DNA of 64,000 nt from an uncultured Chloroflexota bacterium (GTDB lineage Bacteria > Chloroflexota > Anaerolineae > Caldilineales > Caldilineaceae), in assembly GCA_903858085.1 (NCBI GenBank), contig CAIOHJ010000289.1, positions 1 through 64,000 on the forward strand. Direction: 5' to 3'. The number at the start of each line of letters is the position of its first letter. The first letter of the stretch is position 1. The translations under genes and the position numbers were made by a program. The notes beneath the pieces were generated by a model. The model saw only the letters and a program-made list of their open reading frames with translations, made no database searches and had not been told where the DNA came from. Below are positions 1-8,862 of the stretch, one piece after another.

Positions 1-1
1 C

Positions 2-544
2 AACCAGACGATTCTTTACGTCACCCACGACCAGACCGAAGCCATGACCCTGGCAGACCAGATCGCATTGATGAAAGATGGACGCATCGTCCAGTATGCA
101 GCCCCGCGCGAACTGTACGACCGCCCCAACGATGTGTTCGGCGGCTGGTTCCTGGGCAACCCCGGGATGAATTTTATCGAAGGGTTCGCCCAGCCAGCCC
201 CCTCCGCCGAAATCATCCGCAGCCCGCTCTTCGCCCAGCCAGTCTGTCTCTCCACCCCCAGCAGCCACCGACTCACCTTGGGCATCCGCCCAGAACATGT
301 GCGCATTTTCCCCGCTGCACAGCCCGATACAGTGCCTGCCCGAGTCACCAGCCGCGCCATCGTCGTCGGCGGCCAGTACCTGGTCACCTTGCTCGTCGGA
401 CCCTTTTCGCTCAAAGCCAAGGTTGCACCCGAGATCGGACATACCCTGGCCGAAGAAGTCTGGGCACAACTGCCCCTCGACCGGATCACCCTGTTCGGAA
501 CCGACGGCCACAAACCCAATATCACTTTGCAGGCCACCCGTTGA
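2..544 (+). CDS. Sugar ABC transporter ATP-binding protein, C-terminal part
   Basis: The reading frame is open from the left edge, so the Walker A and signature regions lie outside the window. The visible part starts in the H-loop (YVTHDQTEAMTLAD), followed by MKDGRIVQ and the usual P.ELYDRP..VF stretch. A TOBE-type regulatory domain follows (GIRPEHVRI near the middle). This order is typical of the MalK/UgpC ATPases that energise carbohydrate importers. It sits 73 bp upstream of dhaK on the same strand, so it probably imports the substrate of the downstream operon. Class is certain; substrate is inferred from context only. Confidence 0.9.
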   Translation, partial: NQTILYVTHDQTEAMTLADQIALMKDGRIVQYAAPRELYDRPNDVFGGWFLGNPGMNFIEGFAQPAPSAEIIRSPLFAQPVCLSTPSSHRLTLGIRPEHVRIFPAAQPDTVPARVTSRAIVVGGQYLVTLLVGPFSLKAKVAPEIGHTLAEEVWAQLPLDRITLFGTDGHKPNITLQATR

Positions 545-617
545 CCGCTCTTTCTTACCCGATCTTTGCCGACCCCAGTCGGCCGGCAAGCCAGCAGACC
601 CTTCTGACGGAGCCACT

Positions 618-1691
<1,074 letters not shown>

Positions 1692-1707
1692 CCGAAAGAA
1701 GGCCCAC

Positions 1708-2367
1708 ATGATCAGCGCAGCGACCGTCGCAGCCTGGCTACACCACGCAGCCACGCTGCTCGACGAACACAAAGCCTGCCTCACCGACCTGGATGCCGCC
1801 ATCGGCGACGCAGACCATGGCGTCAATATCGCCCGCGGGTTCAACGCCGTCGCCCAGAAAATCGCCGCACAGCCGGACCAGTCGCTCGGCCTTCTCTTCA
1901 AAACCGCCGGTATGACCCTGATGTCCGCAGTCGGCGGCGCCAGCGGAATGCTCTACGGCAATTTCTTTCTCAAAGCCGCTGCTGTGGCCGGCGACCGCAA
2001 CAGACTCGACGACGCCGACCTGCTCGCCGTGCTCGAAGCCGGACGCGATGGCATCGTCCAGCGCGGTCGCGCCGAGCTGGGCGACAAAACCATGATCGAT
2101 GCCTGGACCCCAGCCCTGGCCACACTGCGCGAGGCCCTGGCCGCCGAACAGCCGCTCACCACCGCACTGACACGCTGCGCAGCCACCGCCCAACAGGCCA
2201 TGGCCGCCACCATCCCCCTGCAAGCCCGCAAAGGCCGCGCCAGCTACCTGGGCGAACGCAGCGTCGGCCACCAGGACCCTGGTGCCACCTCCACTTACCT
2301 CCTCCTCCGTTCCCTGTCTGAGACAGTGACCAACGCCGCCCTCCTCACGCAGGAGCAGCCCACATGA
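1708..2367 (+). CDS. dhaL: Dihydroxyacetone kinase subunit DhaL
   Basis: This 219-residue protein is the nucleotide-binding subunit that passes phosphate to the ketose held by DhaK. The DAAIGDADHG motif near residue 25-34 supplies the aspartates that hold Mg and ADP. A second conserved stretch, GGASGMLYG, and a C-terminal GHQDPGATS match the family. In PTS-type systems DhaL keeps ADP bound and is rephosphorylated by DhaM, which is encoded directly downstream with a 4-bp ATGA overlap. The ATG at 1708 is taken as start because homology begins there. Confidence 0.94.
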   Translation: MISAATVAAWLHHAATLLDEHKACLTDLDAAIGDADHGVNIARGFNAVAQKIAAQPDQSLGLLFKTAGMTLMSAVGGASGMLYGNFFLKAAAVAGDRNRLDDADLLAVLEAGRDGIVQRGRAELGDKTMIDAWTPALATLREALAAEQPLTTALTRCAATAQQAMAATIPLQARKGRASYLGERSVGHQDPGATSTYLLLRSLSETVTNAALLTQEQPT

Positions 2368-4889
2368 TCGGCCTGGTCCTCGTCACCCACAGCGCCCGAC
2401 TGGCCGAAGGAATCCTCGAACTGGTCAACCAGATGGTGCAAGGTGGCACCCCCCTGGCAGCCGCCGGCGGCACCGACCTGCCAGAAGCCCCAATCGGCAC
2501 CGACCCCATCAAAGTCGTCGCCGCTATCGAGCAACTGCTCAGCCAAGACGAGGTCAGCGAGGTTCTCGTCCTGATGGATCTGGGCAGCGCCCTCATGAGC
2601 GCCGAGAGCGCCCTCGATTTTTTGCCCGACGACCAACGCCAACGGGTCCATCTGGCCTCCGCCCCCCTGGTCGAAGGCGCCCTGGCCGCCGCCGTGCGCG
2701 CCCGCATCGGTGGGTCGCTGGCCCAGGTCCTGGCCGAAGCCAACGGCGCACTGGCCGCCAAACACGAACAGCTCGCTTCCTGGCAACATTCCCTGCCCCC
2801 CCTGTCCGCAGAAACGCCGACAACCGATCCCACCGCCTACGCCGAGCTGACCATCATCGTGCCCAACCGGCTCGGGCTGCATGCACGGCCTGCCGCACGG
2901 CTGGTCAGCCTCGCCGCCCAATACGACGCCCAGGTCACCCTGACCCACAACGGCCGCACCGTGCCCGCCACCAGCCTCAACCAGGTCGTCACCCTCGGCG
3001 TTCGCCAGGAGGATCTCCTCGTCGTCCGAGCGACAGGCACCGATGCACCAGCCGCCCTGGCCGCCCTGGAAGATCTCGCCCTCGATAACTTCGGCGACCC
3101 GATCGAGGTGACCGAACCACTCGAAATTATCGCAGCAGCCGCTGTCATCGCCGGCGGCGACAGCTTTGCCGGTGTGCCCGCCTCCGCTGGCACCGCCTCC
3201 GGGCCCGCATACCGGCTGCGCCTGCCTGCCCTCGATCTCGAAGAACAGACCACCGACGACCCTGCCGCCGAACGACAAAAACTGCGCGCAGCAGTGGATG
3301 CCGTCATCGAACAGCTGCGCGCACTGCGCAGCGAGCTGGGCCAACGCGCCGGCGCAGCCGAGGCCGGCATCTTCGACGCCCAGATCCTGATGATCCACGA
3401 CAACGATCTGATCCAAAGCGCCGAAGAAACCATCGAACTGCGCCGCATCGACGCCGCCAGCGCCTGGAACTGGGCGCTGCGCAGCATGGTAGCTCGCTAC
3501 CGGGCACTCGAAGACGACTACCTGGCCCGCCGCGCCGATGACGTGGCCGACGCCGGCCAGCGCGTGCTGCGCCTGCTCGCCGGCCTCCCCGCAGAGAGCC
3601 CACTCTTTGCCCCCCCAGAACCCGCCATCCTGGTGGCTGCCGAACTCAAACCCTCCGACGTGGCCCGCCTGCCCGCAGATCAGGTGCTCGGCATCGTCAC
3701 CGCCGAAGGAGGCGCTACCGGCCACAGCGCCATCCTCGCCCGCTCGCTCGGCATCCCAACCGTCACCGGGATCGGCGCCGCCGCAGTTGCCTCGATCCGG
3801 GAAGGCCAGACAATCGCCCTCGACGGCGACAACGGCCTGGTCTGGCCTGCCCCCGACCCAACCCTGTGCGACCGCCTTCTGGCACGGCGCACAGCCTGGC
3901 TGGCGCAGCGCCAGAAGGCCCAACAACAGGCCCTTGCCCCTGCCATCACACTGGACAGACAAACCATCCAGGTCGCCGCCAATATCAACCTGCCCGGCGA
4001 CCTGGCCATGGCACTGGCCAACGGCGCCGAAGGTGTCGGCCTCTTTCGCACCGAATTCCTCTACATGGACCGCGAATCTCCCCCCTCCGAAGAGGAACAG
4101 CTCGCAGCCTATCTGGAAGCCGCACGCCGACTCCAAGGCCGCCCGCTGATCGTGCGCACGCTCGATGTCGGCGGCGATAAACCGCTCCCCTATCTGCGCT
4201 ATCCCCACGAACAAAATCCCTTCCTCGGCCACCGCGGGCTGCGCTACTGCCTCGACCACCCAGGACTGTTTCGCCCACAGCTGCGCGCCATTCTGCGCGC
4301 AGCTGCCCAGTTCCCTGTCCGTGTCATGTTTCCGATGGTCAGCACCTGGGATGAACTGGTGCTGGTCGACGCCCTGATCGACGAAATCTGCGCCGAACTT
4401 CAGACCGAACAACATCCCTTCGACGAAGATATCCAGCGGGGAATCATGGTCGAAACCCCAGCCGCCGTGCTGCTGGCTCCGCAGCTGGCCCGGCTGGTCG
4501 ATTTTTTCAGCATCGGCACCAATGACCTGACCCAGTATGTCATGGCCGCCGACCGGGGCAACGCCGCAGTCGGCGGGCTCGTCAACGCCTACCAGCCCGC
4601 CGTGCTGCACGCGATCCGTCAGACAACCCAGGCCGGACACGCCCAGGGCATCCCAGTCGGGATCTGCGGCGAACTGGCCGGCGACCCGCGCGCCACCGCG
4701 CTGCTGGTCGGCCTCGGGCTCGATGAGCTGAGCATGACCGCCACCGCCATCCCAGCCGTCAAAGCCCAGATCCGCCAGCTGCACACCGCAGACGCCGCCC
4801 GAATCGCCGAGACCGCCCTGCAGTTCAGCACCGTCGAAGAGATTCAAGTCTATCTGAAACAGACAGCCCCTGCCCCAGAGAAAGAATAA
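2364..4889 (+). CDS. dhaM: Multiphosphoryl transfer protein: DhaM-HPr-Enzyme I fusion
   Basis: This 841-residue protein carries a whole PTS phosphorelay in one chain. Residues 1-135 are the DhaM EIIA-type domain with phosphoryl site His9 (LVTHSARLAEG). Residues about 160-245 are HPr, with His173 in GLHARPAARL. Residues about 268-841 are Enzyme I: His454 in GGATGHSAI, the PEP-binding core with SIGTNDLTQY, and Cys768 in GICGELAGD. From memory, E. coli DhaM has only a shortened EI part; here EI appears full length, so the protein could take phosphate directly from PEP and rephosphorylate DhaL. Start overlaps the dhaL stop (ATGA). No other PTS gene is in the window. Confidence 0.92.
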   Translation: MIGLVLVTHSARLAEGILELVNQMVQGGTPLAAAGGTDLPEAPIGTDPIKVVAAIEQLLSQDEVSEVLVLMDLGSALMSAESALDFLPDDQRQRVHLASAPLVEGALAAAVRARIGGSLAQVLAEANGALAAKHEQLASWQHSLPPLSAETPTTDPTAYAELTIIVPNRLGLHARPAARLVSLAAQYDAQVTLTHNGRTVPATSLNQVVTLGVRQEDLLVVRATGTDAPAALAALEDLALDNFGDPIEVTEPLEIIAAAAVIAGGDSFAGVPASAGTASGPAYRLRLPALDLEEQTTDDPAAERQKLRAAVDAVIEQLRALRSELGQRAGAAEAGIFDAQILMIHDNDLIQSAEETIELRRIDAASAWNWALRSMVARYRALEDDYLARRADDVADAGQRVLRLLAGLPAESPLFAPPEPAILVAAELKPSDVARLPADQVLGIVTAEGGATGHSAILARSLGIPTVTGIGAAAVASIREGQTIALDGDNGLVWPAPDPTLCDRLLARRTAWLAQRQKAQQQALAPAITLDRQTIQVAANINLPGDLAMALANGAEGVGLFRTEFLYMDRESPPSEEEQLAAYLEAARRLQGRPLIVRTLDVGGDKPLPYLRYPHEQNPFLGHRGLRYCLDHPGLFRPQLRAILRAAAQFPVRVMFPMVSTWDELVLVDALIDEICAELQTEQHPFDEDIQRGIMVETPAAVLLAPQLARLVDFFSIGTNDLTQYVMAADRGNAAVGGLVNAYQPAVLHAIRQTTQAGHAQGIPVGICGELAGDPRATALLVGLGLDELSMTATAIPAVKAQIRQLHTADAARIAETALQFSTVEEIQVYLKQTAPAPEKE

Positions 4890-4992
4890 TGTTTGTCAGA
4901 CATCGTCGATCTGCCCCAGACACTGGCTTTTCTGCGCTCTGCCACCGTCCGGGCCTGAATTCGCAACCCCATCCACCAGAGGAGAACAGTTT

Positions 4993-6108
4993 GTGCAAGA
5001 CTCTCTGACCGTCACCTACCACATCCGCTCCACCGCCGCAGAGATCGCCAGCCGAGCAGAAGGGGTGGCCCTCGAACAGAGCGTGGAACTGCCCCGCCTT
5101 GCAGTGCGTGACCCGCAGATCGTCGAAAATATCCTCGGTCGCGTCGCTTCGATCCGCCCGCTGACCGCCGAGGAGGGCCCCGCCCAGACCTTTGAGGTCC
5201 TGATCCAGCTGGCCCGCGCCACTACCGGCGACGACCCGGCACAGTGGCTCAACATGCTCTTTGGCAATACCTCGCTGCAAAGCGACGTGCTGCTGGCCGA
5301 CGTCGCTCTCCCCGAGGAGCAGTTGCATCTGTTTGTCGGACCACAGGTGGGCAGCGCCGGGCTGCGCGCCCTGGTCAACGGCTATGACCGACCGCTCACC
5401 TGCACCGCACTCAAACCACAGGGCATCCCCTCCGCCCAGCTGGCCGAACTCTGCTACACCTTTGCCTGCGCCGGGATCGATTTCATCAAAGACGACCATG
5501 GGCTGGCCAACCAGCCCTTTTCCCCCTTTGCCGAACGCGTCGCCGCCTGCCAGGCCGCCGTGGCCCGGGCCACAGCACAGACCGGCCGGACGTCCCTCTA
5601 CGTGCCCAATCTGCTCGGCGGGCCACGCACCCTGGCCGAACAAGCACATATCTGCCGCGACCTCGGCGTCCAGATGGTGATGCTCGAACCAATGCTGGTC
5701 GGCCTGCCCGTGATGCACGAGCTGGTGGCCAGCGGGCTGGGCATGGCGGTGATGGCTCACCCAGCCTTCGCCGGCGCGCTGCGCATCGCCCCCGACCTGC
5801 TCTTCGGCAAAATTTTTCGGCTCTTCGGCGCCGACGCCGTCATCTATCCCAACTATGGCGGCCGCTTCACCTACAGCCCACAAACTTGCCTCGAGCTCGC
5901 CCACAATCTGCGCCAGCCATGGGGCCCCCTCCGAACTGCCTTCCCCGTCCCCGCAGGCGGCATGCAGGTCGACCGGGTCGGCGAGATGGTCACCTTCTAT
6001 GGCAACGAGACCATCCTGCTGATCGGCGGCAGCCTCTACATGGCAGGTGACGCGCTCTTGGAACGCAGCCGCACCTTTGTCGACAATGTACGCGGAGGCA
6101 CACGATGA
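4993..6108 (+). CDS. RuBisCO-like protein (form IV RLP)
   Basis: This 371-residue protein has the RuBisCO large-subunit fold but not its carboxylase site. TALKPQG keeps Lys141 (RuBisCO Lys175) but has Gln143 where Lys177 stands. FIKDDHG keeps Lys166 (carbamylated Lys201) and Asp168 but has His169 for the metal ligand Glu204. The His327 site reads as Tyr (IYPNYGG). The C-terminal phosphate-binding glycines (LLIGGSLYMAG) remain, so the substrate is probably phosphorylated. Characterised RLPs include enolases and isomerases of methionine salvage and decarboxylases or transcarboxylases in apiose catabolism. Position between two DhaK sets favours a sugar-acid role. Start is GTG with AGAGGAGAA ahead; it overlaps the cupin gene by 4 bp. 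Confidence 0.9.
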   Translation: MQDSLTVTYHIRSTAAEIASRAEGVALEQSVELPRLAVRDPQIVENILGRVASIRPLTAEEGPAQTFEVLIQLARATTGDDPAQWLNMLFGNTSLQSDVLLADVALPEEQLHLFVGPQVGSAGLRALVNGYDRPLTCTALKPQGIPSAQLAELCYTFACAGIDFIKDDHGLANQPFSPFAERVAACQAAVARATAQTGRTSLYVPNLLGGPRTLAEQAHICRDLGVQMVMLEPMLVGLPVMHELVASGLGMAVMAHPAFAGALRIAPDLLFGKIFRLFGADAVIYPNYGGRFTYSPQTCLELAHNLRQPWGPLRTAFPVPAGGMQVDRVGEMVTFYGNETILLIGGSLYMAGDALLERSRTFVDNVRGGTR

Positions 6109-6542
6109 TTCTGCGCACACACCTGGGCGAATGCCGCTGGCAAGAGACAGCACTCCACGCCTACAAACAGGAAGGCAGCAGCTTCCAAGACGTCACCCGC
6201 CAGATTCTCTTCGAAAGCAGCGCCATGGCCTTCCAGTGGCGCTATTTCGAGGTGGCTCCCGGTGGCTACTCCACGCTGGAACGCCACGAACACGAACATG
6301 CCGTGCTGGTCGCACGCGGCGCCGGCCGCGTGCTGCTGGGCCACACCGTCTACCCCATCCAACTGTATGACCTGGTGCAGGTCTCGGCATGGACCTGGCA
6401 CCAATTTCAGCCCACCGGCGCCGAACCGCTCGGGTTCTTCTGCATCGTCAACAGCCAGCGCGACCGCCCCCAGCTGCCCAACGCTGCCGACCTGGAGACC
6501 CTGCGACAATCGCCAGAGGCCGCCACCTTCATCCGAATCTAG
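6105..6542 (+). CDS. Single-domain cupin protein
   Basis: This small cupin of 145 residues starts on the RLP stop codon (ATGA overlap), which implies translational coupling. The cupin 1 motif is visible as GGYSTLERHEHEHAVLVARG, with three alternating histidines, and cupin 2 contains WTWHQF. Metal binding is therefore likely. Cupins of this size act as isomerases, lyases or small dioxygenases. RLP-cupin adjacency recalls Rhodospirillum rubrum, where an RLP isomerase is followed in the pathway by a cupin sulfurylase. Nothing in the sequence shows that chemistry here, so the substrate is unknown. Confidence 0.85.
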   Translation: MILRTHLGECRWQETALHAYKQEGSSFQDVTRQILFESSAMAFQWRYFEVAPGGYSTLERHEHEHAVLVARGAGRVLLGHTVYPIQLYDLVQVSAWTWHQFQPTGAEPLGFFCIVNSQRDRPQLPNAADLETLRQSPEAATFIRI

Positions 6543-6551
6543 GAGCCTCCC

Positions 6552-7550
6552 ATGACCGTCTTGTACAACGACCCCACCCACTTCCGCGAAGAGTTGATCG
6601 AAGGGTTCGTGGCCGCATATGGTCGGCTGGTGCGCCGTGTGCCAGATGCATCCGGGGTAATCGCCACCCAGCCTCGCCCACGCAGCCAGGTCGCCCTGGT
6701 CATCGGCGGCGGGTCAGGCCACTACCCTGCCTTCTGCGGCTATGTCGGGCCAGGCCTGGCCTCTGCCGCCGTCATGGGCAATGTCTTCGCCGCCCCCTCG
6801 GCAGAACAGATCTACCGGGTCACCCGAGCCGCAGCCGGCGACGGCGGCGTGCTCTTCTGCTACGGCAACTACAGCGGGGATGTGCTCAACTTCGACCTGG
6901 CCGAGCAGCGCTGCCAGGCCGAAGGATTGGAGGTGCGCACCGTGCGCGTCACCGACGATGTTGCCTCTGCCCCCCAAGGCGAAGAGAGCGAACGACGCGG
7001 GATCGCCGGCGATTTTTTTGTTTTCAAAATCGCCGGCGCCAGCGCCGCCCGCGGAGATGACCTGGAGACCGTCGCACGGCTGGCCCAAAAAGCCAACGAC
7101 CAAACCCGCTCGTTTGGGGTCGCCTTCGGCGGCTGTACGCTGCCCGGCCAGTCTGCACCGCTCTTTGTGGTCGAACCCGGACAGATGGAGCTGGGGCTCG
7201 GCGTCCACGGCGAACCAGGCATCCAGTCCAGCCATCTGCGCCCTGCCCACGAGATCGCCGGGCTGTTGCTCGAAACCCTGCTCGCCAACGCCCCGGCCGC
7301 CCTCCCCCCACGGGTCGGCGTTCTGCTCAACGGGCTCGGATCCACCCAGTACGAAGAGTTGTTCGTCCTCTACAAAGATGTCCACCGGCTGTTGGTGGCT
7401 GCCGGGCTGGCACCGTACCACCCGGTCGTGGCTGAAATGGTCACCTCGCTCGATATGGCCGGCTGTTCGCTCTCGCTTTGCTGGCTCGACGACGAGCTGC
7501 TGCCCCTCTTCGATGCCCCTTGCACTTCTGCCGCCTATACGAAATTTTGA
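6552..7550 (+). CDS. Second DhaK-type kinase subunit (DAK1 domain)
   Basis: This is a 332-residue paralogue of the DhaK at 618. All three key positions remain: His57 in IGGGSGHYP, Asp110 in NYSGD and His219 in GVHGEPG. The first motif has Tyr-Pro-Ala-Phe after the histidine where the first copy has Glu-Pro-Leu-His, so the substrate pocket differs. I associate that variant with erythrulose-type kinases, from memory and without a search. The start follows AGGAGCC by a few bases and lies 9 bp after the cupin gene. It pairs with the DhaL-type gene downstream. No second dhaM is present, so the pair either uses ATP or shares the fusion protein. Confidence 0.9.
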   Translation: MTVLYNDPTHFREELIEGFVAAYGRLVRRVPDASGVIATQPRPRSQVALVIGGGSGHYPAFCGYVGPGLASAAVMGNVFAAPSAEQIYRVTRAAAGDGGVLFCYGNYSGDVLNFDLAEQRCQAEGLEVRTVRVTDDVASAPQGEESERRGIAGDFFVFKIAGASAARGDDLETVARLAQKANDQTRSFGVAFGGCTLPGQSAPLFVVEPGQMELGLGVHGEPGIQSSHLRPAHEIAGLLLETLLANAPAALPPRVGVLLNGLGSTQYEELFVLYKDVHRLLVAAGLAPYHPVVAEMVTSLDMAGCSLSLCWLDDELLPLFDAPCTSAAYTKF

Positions 7551-7561
7551 GGAGGATCTGA

Positions 7562-8182
7562 ATGGACGCTGTTGCCCAGAGTGTGGTGCACCGTTGGCTG
7601 GCAGAAGCCCTGGCGCTGATGGTGGAACACGAAGCCGAACTCGGCCGACTGGACGCCGCCGCCGGTGACGGCGACCACGGGGCCACTATGGTGCGAGGGC
7701 TGCGCGCTGCCAGCGCCGCCCTCACCGGGGCCACGGGCAGCAGCGGCCAGCTGCTGCAACAAGCCGGCGCCGCCTTCGCCGATGCCGGCGGCGCCTCGGG
7801 CGCGCTGGTCGGCGCGCTGCTGGCCACAGCCGGCCAGCAGCTGGGGGATGGCCCTTGTGACCTGCCCACTGTCACAGCAGCCCTGCGGGCCGGTGCCGAC
7901 CAGGTGGCACGCCTCGGCAAAGCTCAGCCCGGAGACAAAACCCTGCTCGACGCCCTCTACCCCTTTCTCCGCGCGCTGGCAGCTCCCCCCCCAACCCAAT
8001 CGCTGACAGTTGCCTGGAAAGCCGCCCTGCCCGCAGCAGAACAAGGAGCCGCCGCCACCAGCAGCCTGGTCGCCCGGCGCGGGCGCGCCGCAAAGCTGGG
8101 CGCCCGCAGCCTGGGCCACCCCGACCCCGGCGCCGTCTCGATCACCTACCTGCTCCGGGCCCTGCTGGCCACAGAACTTTGA
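7562..8182 (+). CDS. Second DhaL-type kinase subunit (DAK2 domain)
   Basis: This 206-residue nucleotide-binding partner belongs to the second DhaK. DAAAGDGDHGATM carries the Mg/nucleotide aspartates, GGASGALVG matches the family, and the C-terminal GHPDPGAVS stretch is conserved. The start has a strong GAGGAGGAT ribosome site overlapping the end of the preceding gene, 11 bp upstream. Whether it uses free ATP or bound ADP cycled by DhaM cannot be read from these motifs alone. Confidence 0.9.
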   Translation: MDAVAQSVVHRWLAEALALMVEHEAELGRLDAAAGDGDHGATMVRGLRAASAALTGATGSSGQLLQQAGAAFADAGGASGALVGALLATAGQQLGDGPCDLPTVTAALRAGADQVARLGKAQPGDKTLLDALYPFLRALAAPPPTQSLTVAWKAALPAAEQGAAATSSLVARRGRAAKLGARSLGHPDPGAVSITYLLRALLATEL

Positions 8183-8334
8183 GCGCCCCCAAGATCGTTG
8201 ATCCCACATCAACACCCCATCATCGCAGCCTGTATTATCCTGAAGCCAGAAAGAGGCAAGCAAACTGCGCTTCCTCACTGTCTCCAGCACACCGCCACAG
8301 ACGGTCGCTGGATTTGCCCAAGGAGAACAACATT

Positions 8335-8622
8335 ATGGCAGATCTCATCAAAGTCTCCAGTCAATCACGAGCAGCATCGGTTGCAGGTGCCATTGCAGGC
8401 ATCATGCGCGAAAAAGGACACGCCGAGCTGCAGGCCATCGGCGCCAGCGCCCTCAACCAGGCCGTCAAAGCTGTCACCATCGCCCGCAGCTACCTCGTCG
8501 AGGATGGCTTCGACCTCGCCGTCGTCCCCAGCTTTACTGAAGTCGATATCGAAGGCGCCGAACGCACGGCGATCCGCATGGCGATCCTCAAACGCCCTAG
8601 CGAAACCGCGCTCGCCCTCTAA
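8335..8622 (+). CDS. spoVS: SpoVS family protein (Alba-like)
   Basis: This 95-residue protein matches stage V sporulation protein S throughout. LIKVSSQSRAASVAGAIAG, QAIGASALNQAVKAVTIAR and GAERTAIRMAI correspond to the Alba-like beta-alpha fold. In Bacillus it affects sporulation and septation; homologues in Thermus and other non-sporulating lineages are small nucleic-acid-binding-fold proteins of uncertain role. The start is an ATG after AAGGAGAACA. It lies 152 bp after the second dhaL. A TGTATTAT extended -10-like box at 8231-8238 suggests its own promoter, so it is probably not part of the catabolic operon. Confidence 0.93.
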   Translation: MADLIKVSSQSRAASVAGAIAGIMREKGHAELQAIGASALNQAVKAVTIARSYLVEDGFDLAVVPSFTEVDIEGAERTAIRMAILKRPSETALAL

Positions 8623-8656
8623 ACCGCTCGCCCACCGTCCCCGCGGAGCACACCCA

Positions 8657-8698
8657 CCTGCGCTCCTCTCCGCCGGTTTCAGCGGAAAGGAGCGCAGG
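8657..8698 (+). terminator. GC-rich hairpin after spoVS, likely terminator
   Basis: Two 17-base arms (8657-8673 and 8682-8698) pair with a single mismatch around an 8-base loop. The hairpin lies 35 bp after the spoVS stop. No T-run follows on the plus strand, so it may act as a 3' end stabiliser or a Rho-assisted stop. Confidence 0.6.
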
Positions 8699-8793
8699 CA
8701 GACCCCAGCCAGTTGGTGCCAGCCACCTCGATCCGAAAGTCAGCGCCCCCACCCTGCCCAGGAAACATTCCACCAGGCACACCTGCAGCATAT

Positions 8794-8823
8794 TGTGCAC
8801 CGCACACCGGAGCCTGTATACTA
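8794..8823 (+). promoter_or_regulatory. Probable promoter of the DinB-fold gene
   Basis: TTGTGC at 8794-8799 and TATACT at 8818-8823 are separated by 18 bp. Transcription would begin near 8830, leaving a short leader containing AAGGGAGC before the ATG at 8863. Confidence 0.45.
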
Positions 8824-8862
8824 AATGCCTTCCAGCCTCTTCTTTGCAAAGGGAGCTATGCC

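Noticed and set aside
2295..4847. 850-codon open frame on the minus strand across dhaM
   Set aside because: It mirrors the GC-rich dhaM frame, has low-complexity Gly/Gln/Asp composition and no domain, while the plus strand shows complete PTS motifs.
4993..6108. True RuBisCO for CO2 fixation
   Set aside because: Key active-site residues are replaced and no phosphoribulokinase or small subunit is nearby.
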